From JANNHP01 sp031404455 (GTDB lineage: Bacteria > Planctomycetota > JAJSAM01 > JAJVHW01), in NCBI GenBank assembly GCA_031404455.1, contig JANNHP010000312.1:1-64000 (forward strand): a stretch of 64,000 bases of DNA, given 5' to 3'. A program made the translations under genes and the position numbers. The notes beneath the pieces were generated by a model, which made no database searches, was not told where the DNA came from, and saw only the letters and a program-made list of their open reading frames with translations. How positions within the stretch are numbered: position 1 is the first letter of the stretch; every line of letters begins with the position of its first letter. Positions 44,965 through 52,908 of this stretch are shown piece after piece.

Positions 44965-45068
44965 AGCTCTCCTCCCGTGGGCACGCCTTCACCCGCTGCG
45001 CGGCGGCAGGCCCGAACGTGCGAACGATATCCACCGACCCCGCCGACAGGCGAATCCGGGCTTCCGCG

Positions 45069-45770
45069 CTACCGCTCGTCCGCAGCGCTGAACGCACGCC
45101 GTGCGGCCGCGACGAACGACTCGACGAGGTCGCGGCGCTTCCTGCCGTCCGGGCGCTCGACGCCGGTGTGGACGTCCACGGCGGCGGGACGCACGCGGGC
45201 GACGGCGTCCATCACGTTCGCCGGGGTGAGTCCGCCCGCGAGGATGACCGGTCTGCCGCAAGTTTCGACGATCCGGGCGCTCTCCTTCCAGTCGTGCGTG
45301 CGCCCGGTGGCTCCGGTCGCGCCGGTCGCGGGATCGAAGGTGTCCGTGATGAATGCGTCGACGTGCGGAAGGCTCCGCTCGACCACGGCGTCGAGTTCGG
45401 CCGCGTTGCCGGGTCGCACGACGAGGCTCTTCACCACGAGGAGACGTGGAGAGGCGGCGCGCAGCCTCGCGAGCTCCGCCGTTTCGATGTCGCCGTGGAC
45501 CTGCACCGCCGCGACGCCGAGGAATTGCGCGAGGTCGCGGATCGCCGTCGCCTCCGCGAGATACGTGATGAGGATCGCGCGCGTCGAGGACGGAAGTCGG
45601 GCGATGATCGCTCTCGCCTCCGACTCGGAGAGATCCTCCCTGTGCACGCTGAGGCGGAGCGGGAACCCCAGCCAGTCCACGCCGCACGAGACGAGGAGTT
45701 CGGCCTCCTCGAGGTCGACGACGCCCGCGACCTGCACGGCGCCCTTGAACGGGTTCGCAGAGGGGCCCAC
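45069..45770 (-). CDS. TrpF-like protein without catalytic Cys
   Basis: This roughly 233-aa TIM-barrel protein resembles phosphoribosylanthranilate isomerase (TrpF). VAAVQVHGDIE, ITDTFDPATGATGATGRTHDW, PVILAGGLTPANVMDAV and a late AVDVHTGVE match family motifs. The catalytic KICGIT at the start is replaced by VQVAGVVDLEEA, so the general-base Cys is Ala (about residue 15). The general-acid Asp (in DTF) remains. No other trp gene is adjacent. It may have another function. The GTG at 45770 is favoured since a divergent gene begins at 45907. Confidence 0.65.
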   Translation of the reverse strand: MGPSANPFKGAVQVAGVVDLEEAELLVSCGVDWLGFPLRLSVHREDLSESEARAIIARLPSSTRAILITYLAEATAIRDLAQFLGVAAVQVHGDIETAELARLRAASPRLLVVKSLVVRPGNAAELDAVVERSLPHVDAFITDTFDPATGATGATGRTHDWKESARIVETCGRPVILAGGLTPANVMDAVARVRPAAVDVHTGVERPDGRKRRDLVESFVAAARRAFSAADER

Positions 45771-45906
45771 GACGTCAATATCGCACGGCGCAGTCCCGCT
45801 CTCCGAGCGCCGCGAAAATCCGCGCCCGGCCGCGGAACCGTCCACCAGCATGTGCGCCGACGGGTGCGGACGAGGCCCGATGAACCGTGGGCGGGAGGTG
45901 TCGTGC

Positions 45907-46200
45907 ATGCCGAGGCACATGTCGAACGCGAATCGCATCGCCAAGCTCGCGGCAGAAGCGGCCGCGACCGCGGAAGAGAAGGCCCTGAAGAAGGCACAGC
46001 AGGCGGCGCAGCCGAAGCGGGCGCGCAAGCCGAGCGGGCCGAAGTCACCCGAGCGCATGAAGATCGTCTGGGCGGTGGGCGAGCCGGGCTCGGCGAACCC
46101 GAAGATCTTCCCCTACCCGGCGAAAGCCGCCGCCGACGCGGAGGCCGCTCGCCTCGGCAAGGGCAACGTCGTGAGGGCGCTGAAGGTCCCGATGGAGTAG
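45907..46200 (+). CDS. Small Ala/Lys-rich protein of unknown function
   Basis: This 97-aa protein starts MPRHMSNANRIAKLAAEAAA, continues with a charged Ala/Glu/Lys helix and RARKPSGPKSPERM, and ends with a compact IVWAVGEPGSANPKIFPYPAKAAADAEA domain. GGGAGGTG lies at 45892-45899, so ATG 45907 is the likely start; ATG 45919 is the alternative. The last 45 residues look folded and the first 50 like a basic helical tail. I do not recognise it. Basic residues suggest nucleic-acid binding, which is unproved. Confidence 0.6.
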   Translation: MPRHMSNANRIAKLAAEAAATAEEKALKKAQQAAQPKRARKPSGPKSPERMKIVWAVGEPGSANPKIFPYPAKAAADAEAARLGKGNVVRALKVPME

Positions 46201-46238
46201 AGCCCGTCGCGAGGGATTGCCGAATCCCGGGCGTGGGA

Positions 46239-46244
46239 TATCTT
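46239..46244 (+). promoter_or_regulatory. Candidate -10 element
   Basis: TATCTT lies 55 bases before the ATG at 46300, after GTGGGA. GGAGGC provides a ribosome site closer to the gene, so this transcript would have a normal leader. Confidence 0.3.
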
Positions 46245-46299
46245 CCCCGCTCGCTCCGGGCGGGGTGCCCTGCGCGAAAGATCCCACCCGGAGGCATCC

Positions 46300-46848
46300 A
46301 TGAGGCTCGTCCGCGCCCTTGCCGTCCTCGTCGCGCTCGTCCTCGGTTCGAGCCCCGGATGGGCGCTCGGGGTCAACGGAGGCCTCGACTCCTTCGACAA
46401 CGCGCTGCAGCTCGTCCGCACCAATGACACCGACCCCGCGCACCAGGCCGCGATCGACGAGGCGCGCGCGAAGCTCGCCGACCCGAAGATCACGACCGTC
46501 GAGAAGCAGGTGAAGGCGTTCGCGGCCGGGCTCGCGATCGTCGAGAAGAGCTACGGCACGCTCGACGCGTTCGCGACCGAGGGTGGATTCCTGACGTCGC
46601 AGCTCGTCGCGGGGATCGTCCTGCCCGTCTCGGTGCAGGGCGGCATGGCGCAGGGCGTGCTGCTCGAGTACCTGTCCACCCCGCTCGCGATCGTCGGCCT
46701 CTCGAAGAAGCTCCTGAAGATCTCGAACGGGTTCGCGAAGGCGACCGACCCTGTCCAGACGCCGGACCTGAAGAAGCAGCTCAAGGGCGTCGCCAAGGCG
46801 TCGAAGCAGTTCGCGGCCTTCTACAAGCGCTACCACAAGACGAAGTAG
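46300..46848 (+). CDS. Exported protein of unknown function
   Basis: This 182-aa protein has a typical signal peptide (LVRALAVLVALVLGSSPGWA). The mature part is mostly helical and Lys/Ala/Thr-rich, with SVQGGMAQGVLLEYLSTPLAIVGLSKKLL in the centre and a Lys-rich end (FAAFYKRYHKTK). I see no known domain. It is preceded by CCCGGAGG and followed, after 94 bp, by the Tat-exported protein, so it may belong to the same exported group. Confidence 0.7.
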   Translation: MRLVRALAVLVALVLGSSPGWALGVNGGLDSFDNALQLVRTNDTDPAHQAAIDEARAKLADPKITTVEKQVKAFAAGLAIVEKSYGTLDAFATEGGFLTSQLVAGIVLPVSVQGGMAQGVLLEYLSTPLAIVGLSKKLLKISNGFAKATDPVQTPDLKKQLKGVAKASKQFAAFYKRYHKTK

Positions 46849-46903
46849 CCGGACCGCAGCCTCGAAATCGGGCGCCCCCTTCCCCGTCCCGGGAAGGTCC
46901 GTG

Positions 46904-46909
46904 TACAGT
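46904..46909 (+). promoter_or_regulatory. Candidate -10 element
   Basis: TACAGT lies 33 bases before the ATG at 46943, with GGGAGG as the ribosome site between them. It would drive the phosphatase-like/cytochrome/EF-hand operon. Confidence 0.35.
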
Positions 46910-46942
46910 CGCACGCGGACAGGACTTCTCAGGGAGGCCCGT

Positions 46943-48163
46943 ATGGACGACTTCGACCTTCGGCTCGGCGGAGCCCGTATCGGGAATCTGCGCAGGCGCG
47001 AACTCCTGCGGATGGCGGGACTCGCCGGCGTGAGCGTCGCGTCGGCGGCGGTGCTGGGTCGCGCGGCCGATGCCTTCGCCGCGCCCGACGCGCCGAAGGC
47101 GTCGCCGTACAAGACGAAGCACGTGATCCTCCTCGCGTTCGCCGGCGGCGTGCGCGCCCGCGAGGTCATCGGCGTGAACTCGGCCGCGCCGAACCTCATG
47201 AAGATCGGCGAGAAGGGCTGCGTGATGCCCAACGTGAAGGCCGCGAACCTCGGCCACTACGGCGCCGCGCTCGCGATCTTCACCGGCTGTCCGGAAGCGC
47301 AGGGCATCCGCCAGAACTACCGCGGCGAGAGCCCGACGGTCTTCGAGTACCTGCGCAAGGACGCGGGGCTCCCCGCCGACCAGGTGTGGCTCTCGACGAC
47401 GGCGGGCGCCCAGACGATCAACTTCTCGTACAGCGAGCACGAGGACTACGGCGCGAAGTACGGCGCCAACCTCATCAGCACCGACGGACTCTTCAACACC
47501 GAGTTCCGCAACCTCGTCTCGGGCTTCGGCAATGTCTCGCTGCCGACCGAGAAGGAGCAGCAGCAGGTCGCGGATCTTTCGAAGGCGCTCGATCCGAAGT
47601 TCCTGGAGGGCGTGAAGGACCGCTCGTTCGCGAACGACCCCGAGGCGGCGATGCGCATCCAGCGCTACATCCTCGAGGAGCTGAAGGGCGACACGGCCGA
47701 CCTCACGGGCCCCGGTGCCGGCGACGCGAAGGCGATCCGCGTCGCGCGCAATCTCCTGCGCCTCTTCAAGCCGAAGGTCATCGCGATCGTGCTGCAGAAC
47801 GCCGACGTCGCGCACGGGAGCTACAACTCGTACGTGGAGGTCATCCGCCGCAACGACCAGGAGGTCGGGGCACTCTGGCAGTCGGTGCAGCAGGACACGG
47901 AGCTCCGGGACTCGACGTCGATGTTCGTCCTGCCCGAGTTCGGCCGCGACCACAACCTGAACGAGCGCAACGGACTCGACCACGGCGACGGCTCCGAGGA
48001 CCTGCAGAAGGTGTTCTGCATCGCCGCGGGCCCGGACTTCAAGCAGGGCAAGACCCTCCAGGCCGGCGCGAACTCGTTCGACGTCTGCCCCACCGTGGCG
48101 GAACTGCTCGGCGCGAAGACGCCGGAAGCGCGGGGCAAGTCGTTGAAGCAGCTCATGGCGTAG
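46943..48163 (+). CDS. Tat-exported DUF1501/phosphatase-superfamily-like protein
   Basis: This 406-aa protein starts with a twin-arginine signal (NLRRRELLRMAGLAGVSVASAAVLG). The mature part resembles alkaline-phosphatase-superfamily/DUF1501 proteins, with KHVILLAFAGGVRAREVIG near the start and FVLPEFGRDHNLNERNGLDHGDGSED near the end, where the family has metal ligands (Asp and His). Its substrate is unknown. The ATG at 46943 follows GGGAGG. It lies three bases upstream of the ten-haem cytochrome gene, so the two are co-transcribed. Confidence 0.65.
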   Translation: MDDFDLRLGGARIGNLRRRELLRMAGLAGVSVASAAVLGRAADAFAAPDAPKASPYKTKHVILLAFAGGVRAREVIGVNSAAPNLMKIGEKGCVMPNVKAANLGHYGAALAIFTGCPEAQGIRQNYRGESPTVFEYLRKDAGLPADQVWLSTTAGAQTINFSYSEHEDYGAKYGANLISTDGLFNTEFRNLVSGFGNVSLPTEKEQQQVADLSKALDPKFLEGVKDRSFANDPEAAMRIQRYILEELKGDTADLTGPGAGDAKAIRVARNLLRLFKPKVIAIVLQNADVAHGSYNSYVEVIRRNDQEVGALWQSVQQDTELRDSTSMFVLPEFGRDHNLNERNGLDHGDGSEDLQKVFCIAAGPDFKQGKTLQAGANSFDVCPTVAELLGAKTPEARGKSLKQLMA

Positions 48164-48166
48164 CCG

Positions 48167-51103
48167 GTGCGGGCACGACCCGCTCTCGCGGCCCTCGTCG
48201 TCGCGCTCGCCGCGGCTTTCGCGGCGCCGCGCGGGGGACAGGCGGAGGGCGACCGTCCCGCCGCGGTGAACGGTTCCTGCGCGAACTGCCACACGGGCAT
48301 CGAGGAGATGCACCCGTGGGCGCCGGTGAGCTGCGTGCAGTGCCACGGCGGCAACTCCGACGCGGCGACGAAGGAGACGGCGCACGTCACGCAGGGACGC
48401 CGCGCTCCCGGCGACGAACGCGTCCTTGCTCCGGGCTTCGAGCCGGAAGCCTCGCGGTTCCTCGACCCGGGAAGTCTCCGCGCCGCGCCGCAGAGCTGCG
48501 GACCGTGCCACGAACGCGCGGTCTACGACGTGACGCACTCTCTCCACGCGACGACTTCGGGTCACCTCGGCGACGGTCTCTACGAGAACGGCGTCGTGCC
48601 CGATCGCCATCCGCGTGTCTCCATCTTCGACGTGAAGGACGAACTCCCCGCCGCTACGCCACGCCCGAAGGAGGCGCTGCCCTCGCTGAAGCAGATCGAG
48701 GCGTTCCAGGCCGCCGGCGACCGCGAGAAGGCCTCGACTCACTTCACCGACCTGCCTCGCAAGACGTGCATGCAGTGTCATCTCTGGTCGCACGGACGCG
48801 CGGTCCGCGGTCGCGCCGGGATGGACGGCGACTACCGCGGCGAGGGCTGCGGCGCCTGCCACACGCCCTACGCCGACGACGGTCTCTCGACGTCGCGCGA
48901 TCCCACGATCGACAAGTACGAGCCGGGCCATCCGCGCCGTCACGAGATGGTGAAGTTCCCCACCACCGACACGTGCACGCGGTGCCACTACGGCGATGCG
49001 TCGATCGGCCTCTCGTTCCGCGGGCTCGCGCAGCCGGTGCCCGGAATGCCGCAGACGCCCGACGCACCGGGGCTCCACCGGAAGCGGATGAACGGCGTCT
49101 ACTACATCGCGGATCCCGCCGCGACGCCCGCCGACGTCCACCACCAGCGCGGGATGCACTGCGTCGACTGCCACACGCGCAACGACGCGATGGGCGACGG
49201 GTTCCTCTACTCGCGGATGGAGGACGCCGTCGAGATATCGTGCGAGGGGTGCCACGGCTCCGCCGGCGAGTACGCGAGCAGCGTGACGCGCCGCGGCACG
49301 CGGCTCACGAACCTCGTGAGGAAGGGCACGGCGGAGTCGCCGGAGTACTTCCTCGAGGGGCGCATCGACGGGAAGCTCCACCGCGTGAAGCAGTCGCGCG
49401 ACGTCGTGCGCCCCGGCAGCGCCGACTTCAACGCGCAGGCCGCTCTCGCGATGACGGGCGACCACGCGCGGCTCGAGTGCTACGCGTGCCACAGCGGGTG
49501 GAACCCGAACTTCTTCGGCTTCCACTTCGACAGGAACGAGCAGTTCACGCAGCTCGACCTCATCTCGGCGCAGCGCACGCAGGGACGCGCCACGACGCAG
49601 GAGAAGGTGTTCTCCACGTTCAAGAGCTTCTACCTCGGCTGGAACAGCCACGGCCGGATCGCGCCGTACATGGTCGGCTTCTCCACGATGGCGACCGCGC
49701 ACGACAAGGACGGCGGACTGCTCCTCGACCAGGCGCTCCCCGTGACGCGCGCCGGTCTCTCGGGCATGACGATGATCCATCACCAGACGCACACGACGAC
49801 GGCGCGCGCGCGTCTCTGCGTGGAATGCCACCGCGCGCCGGCGACGTTCGGACGCGGCTCCGTGAACTTCCGGCTGATGCGGAACTTCATCGTCACGGGC
49901 GGCGACACCGGCGTGCGCACGCTGTCGCTCGACAGAAAGTCGCCGGGCGACACGTCGCTGCTCTCGGCACTGCCCGTCGCGTCGGTCCGCGCGCTGGCGC
50001 TCGTCTCGAACCGTGTGACGGGCCGCAGCGAGTGGGCGTACGCCGCGTCGGCGACGGGATCACTCGCGGCGTGCGACGTGTCGAGTCCGGGCTTCCCGCG
50101 GATCGCGTCGTCGCTCGACGCCGCCGCGAAGGACCCGCAGGCGCTCGTCGCCGCGGCGTCGCGTCTCTACCTCGCCGACGGCGAGAACGGCGTGACGATC
50201 TTCGACATCTCCATTGCGTCGCGCCCGAAGCAGATCGCTCGCGTGCCGGACGTGCCCGCGTACGGACTCTGGCTCGACGGGACGACGCTCCACGTCGCCG
50301 CCGGCAACCGCGGACTCGCCGCGATCGACGTGCGCGACGCAAAGACGCCGCGCATCGTCCATCCCGGCTTCGACCTGAACGGCGAGGACACGGCGCCGAC
50401 GTTCGTCTCGCGCATCTGCGTGCTCTTCCAGTACAGCCGTCCGAACCAGAACGTGCTCGAGGCGCCGCGCACGACGCCGCGCGCGCTCGCCGTCATCGGC
50501 ACGCGCGACGCGTCGGTGTGGCTCGTCGACGTGACGGAGCCCGCGATGCCGAGCGTGCTCGCGCCGCTCGGCGGGGCGCGCGCGGTGCGCGTGCCGGTGA
50601 CCGACGTGGCGATCGCGACGCTCTACGAGCTCGGAAGCGAGGGCGGCGCCATCGCGACCGACGAGCGCGACTGCGCCTTCGTGCTGTTCGAGCAGGGCGG
50701 GCCGCAACTCCTCGTCCTCGACGTGACCGATCCCGTGCAGTCGAAGTTCAGAGGCGTCGTCTCGCTGCGCGCGCAGACGCGCGCGATCCGGGTCGCGCGC
50801 GTCTACAACCCGCCATTCCTCCAGACGTTCGTAGTGGCCGTCGGGGCACTCGGTACGCAGATCGTGGACGTGTCGAAGCCCGACACCCCGACCGTCGTCG
50901 CCAGCCTCGCCACGCCGCTCAACGCGTTCGCGATCGAGCTCGAGGAGTTCCCGCTCGACCGCACGGTCGACGCGGACGGGCGGCCGATCATGGACGTGAG
51001 CCACGAGGGAGCCCGCTGGCTCGACCAGCAGGAACTCGAACGCGTTCTTCATGTACCATCGTTCTGGTCGATGCCGGCGACCCCCGGAGGGACGAAGCGA
51101 TGA
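48167..51103 (+). CDS. Ten-haem cytochrome c with LVIVD propeller
   Basis: This 978-aa protein has a signal peptide and ten CXXCH haem sites in the N-terminal two-thirds: CANCH, CVQCH, CGPCH, CMQCH, CGACH, CTRCH, CVDCH, CEGCH, CYACH and CVECH. The C-terminal third (about residues 600-930) has LVIVD-type beta-propeller repeats (ITIFDIS-like, LAAIDVRDAKTP, WLVDVTEPAMP, LLVLDVTDPVQ, IVDVSKPDTP). It could move electrons across or outside the envelope. The start is GTG 48167. The stop overlaps the next ATG (ATGA). Confidence 0.85.
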   Translation: MRARPALAALVVALAAAFAAPRGGQAEGDRPAAVNGSCANCHTGIEEMHPWAPVSCVQCHGGNSDAATKETAHVTQGRRAPGDERVLAPGFEPEASRFLDPGSLRAAPQSCGPCHERAVYDVTHSLHATTSGHLGDGLYENGVVPDRHPRVSIFDVKDELPAATPRPKEALPSLKQIEAFQAAGDREKASTHFTDLPRKTCMQCHLWSHGRAVRGRAGMDGDYRGEGCGACHTPYADDGLSTSRDPTIDKYEPGHPRRHEMVKFPTTDTCTRCHYGDASIGLSFRGLAQPVPGMPQTPDAPGLHRKRMNGVYYIADPAATPADVHHQRGMHCVDCHTRNDAMGDGFLYSRMEDAVEISCEGCHGSAGEYASSVTRRGTRLTNLVRKGTAESPEYFLEGRIDGKLHRVKQSRDVVRPGSADFNAQAALAMTGDHARLECYACHSGWNPNFFGFHFDRNEQFTQLDLISAQRTQGRATTQEKVFSTFKSFYLGWNSHGRIAPYMVGFSTMATAHDKDGGLLLDQALPVTRAGLSGMTMIHHQTHTTTARARLCVECHRAPATFGRGSVNFRLMRNFIVTGGDTGVRTLSLDRKSPGDTSLLSALPVASVRALALVSNRVTGRSEWAYAASATGSLAACDVSSPGFPRIASSLDAAAKDPQALVAAASRLYLADGENGVTIFDISIASRPKQIARVPDVPAYGLWLDGTTLHVAAGNRGLAAIDVRDAKTPRIVHPGFDLNGEDTAPTFVSRICVLFQYSRPNQNVLEAPRTTPRALAVIGTRDASVWLVDVTEPAMPSVLAPLGGARAVRVPVTDVAIATLYELGSEGGAIATDERDCAFVLFEQGGPQLLVLDVTDPVQSKFRGVVSLRAQTRAIRVARVYNPPFLQTFVVAVGALGTQIVDVSKPDTPTVVASLATPLNAFAIELEEFPLDRTVDADGRPIMDVSHEGARWLDQQELERVLHVPSFWSMPATPGGTKR

Positions 51104-51936
51104 CGAAGCGGATGACTGCGATCCTCGTGGGACTCCTCGCGGCGAGCGCCGCGGCGGGCGACGAGCCGAAGATGGACGGCAAGCCCGCGGCGGACACGCG
51201 CACGAAGGCGGAGATCCTCGCCGACGCACAGAAGCAGTTCGGGAAGGCCGACGCCAACGGCGACGGCTGCCTGAAGGGCGACGAGATCGTGAAGGGCTGG
51301 GTCGAACGCTACGACCTCGACGCCGACGGGAGGGTCAGCCGAACCGAGTTCCTCGACATCTCGACGCGCCCGCCGAAGCTGCGCCACCCGTCGCCGATGC
51401 GCGACACCGTCGCGCGCGCGCGCCTGAACATGACGACGTTCGACAAGAACAAGGACGGGATCATCCAGAAGGACGAGTACCCGGGCGACCAGGTGAAGTT
51501 CCGCAAGTTCGACCGTAACAAGGACGGCGCGCTCTCGCTCGCGGAGACGATGACGATGGCGGACGAGGAGATCGCCGACATCCGCGACAAGATGAAGAGC
51601 CCGAACCGCTACGAGTTCCTCGTGCTCTTCGACGTCGATGGCGACAACAGCGTCTCGCAGGACGAGTACGACGGCCCCTCGGCCGAGTTCAAGCGCTACG
51701 ACAAGGACTCGGACGGCGTCGTGACGTACGACGAGCTCTATCCGGAGCGCATGATGGACCGGATGAAGAAGTACGAGGACATGGGCCCGAAGCCCGAGGA
51801 CCTTTCGATCTTGGAGACGATGGACAAGGACAAGGACGGCAAGGTCACGCGCTCCGAGTTCAAGGGCACCGACGACGCGTGGAAGCGCCTCGACAGGAAC
51901 AGCGACGGAGTCGTCACGATCGCCGACGCGCGCTGA
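51100..51936 (+). CDS. Secreted eight-EF-hand calcium-binding protein
   Basis: This 278-aa protein has a signal peptide and eight EF-hand loops: DANGDGCLKGDE, DLDADGRVSRTE, DKNKDGIIQKDE, DRNKDGALSLAE, DVDGDNSVSQDE, DKDSDGVVTYDE, DKDKDGKVTRSE and DRNSDGVVTIAD. Such EF-hand proteins are frequent in Planctomycetes. It is probably co-translated with the cytochrome (ATGA overlap). The last codon abuts the stop of the convergent proline dehydrogenase gene with no gap. Confidence 0.93.
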   Translation: MTKRMTAILVGLLAASAAAGDEPKMDGKPAADTRTKAEILADAQKQFGKADANGDGCLKGDEIVKGWVERYDLDADGRVSRTEFLDISTRPPKLRHPSPMRDTVARARLNMTTFDKNKDGIIQKDEYPGDQVKFRKFDRNKDGALSLAETMTMADEEIADIRDKMKSPNRYEFLVLFDVDGDNSVSQDEYDGPSAEFKRYDKDSDGVVTYDELYPERMMDRMKKYEDMGPKPEDLSILETMDKDKDGKVTRSEFKGTDDAWKRLDRNSDGVVTIADAR

Positions 51937-52854
51937 TCAGCGGATCCCGAACATCGCCTTGAACACGTGCCCCGCGACCGCGGGGTTCTCCCTGAGGCGG
52001 CGCGTGCTGTAGCCGTACCACGCCTCGCCGTACGGCACGTAGATGCGCACGCGGTGGCCTTTCGCGAGGATCTCGTCGCGGAGCCACTCGCGCACACCGA
52101 GCAGCATCTGGAACTCGTAGCGCTCCTTCGGCGTCGCGAGTTCCGCGAGGAGCGACATCGCGTGCTCGACGAGCACCTCGTCGTGCGTCGCGATCGCGAC
52201 CCTGCCGCTGCCGCGCAGCAGCGCCTCGAGGTTTCGCCGGTAGCTCGCGCGGATCTCCTCGCGGTCGTGGTACGTCACCTCCGGCGCCTCGCGGTAGATG
52301 CCCTTGCAGAGACGCACGGGCACGCCCTCGGCCGCGAGCTTCGCGACGTCGGCGTCGGTGCGGCGCATGTACGCCTGGATCACGCAGCCGACGGGGAGCC
52401 CCTGCGATCGAAGTGACCGCACGAGCGCCAGCGTCCGGTCCGTGTACGGCGAGTTCTCCATGTCGATGCGCAGGAAGCCGACCTTCGCCGCGGCCTGCCG
52501 CGCGAGCACCGTGACGAGTTCGCAGCACACGGCGTCGTCGAGGCCGAGGCCGAACGCCGTGAGCTTCACCGAGACGTTGGCGCGCAGTCCCTCGCCGGCG
52601 ATCGCGTCGATCATCCGGCCGTACTCCGCCGCGGTCGAGCGCGCCTCGGAGATGTCGGTGATGAACTCGCCGAGCACGTCCACCGTCGCCTCGGCGCCCT
52701 TCGCGTTCAGCTCGCGGATGACGCGAACGGCATCGGCGATCGTCTCGCCGGCGATGTAGCGGCGCGCCACGAGGCCCACGACGAACCTCGGAGTGACGGG
52801 AAGCGCCGCGGCGACCAGCCGGTCGAGGACTGACATCGGACGAGGGATAGTCAT
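51937..52854 (-). CDS. Proline dehydrogenase
   Basis: This roughly 305-aa FAD enzyme oxidises proline to pyrroline-5-carboxylate. It shows ISVKLTAFGLGLD-like strand motifs (NVSVKLTAFGLGLD), FLRIDMENSPYTD, GCVIQAYMRRT, VRLCKGIYREA and the substrate-binding region IYVPYGEAWYGYSTRRLREN. It is a stand-alone domain, without the PutA aldehyde dehydrogenase fusion. The start may be ATG 52854 or ATG 52836; neither has a strong ribosome site. No P5C dehydrogenase gene is nearby. Confidence 0.9.
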   Translation of the reverse strand: MTIPRPMSVLDRLVAAALPVTPRFVVGLVARRYIAGETIADAVRVIRELNAKGAEATVDVLGEFITDISEARSTAAEYGRMIDAIAGEGLRANVSVKLTAFGLGLDDAVCCELVTVLARQAAAKVGFLRIDMENSPYTDRTLALVRSLRSQGLPVGCVIQAYMRRTDADVAKLAAEGVPVRLCKGIYREAPEVTYHDREEIRASYRRNLEALLRGSGRVAIATHDEVLVEHAMSLLAELATPKERYEFQMLLGVREWLRDEILAKGHRVRIYVPYGEAWYGYSTRRLRENPAVAGHVFKAMFGIR

Positions 52855-52896
52855 GCGCCGCGACCGCGCGAAGAGGAATCGCCGCGCGCGCGGCCG

Positions 52897-52902
52897 TAAC
52901 CT
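52897..52902 (+). promoter_or_regulatory. Candidate -10 element, leaderless start
   Basis: TAACCT ends six bases before the ATG of the carbamoyltransferase gene. No ribosome site precedes the gene, which fits a transcript starting at the ATG. Confidence 0.4.
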
Positions 52903-52908
52903 CCGTCG

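Noticed and set aside
47386..50900. The long upstream part of the plus-strand frame that ends with the EF-hand gene.
   Set aside because: Only the last 278 codons from ATG 51100 are real. The upstream part is out of frame with the cytochrome and is Arg-rich read-through.
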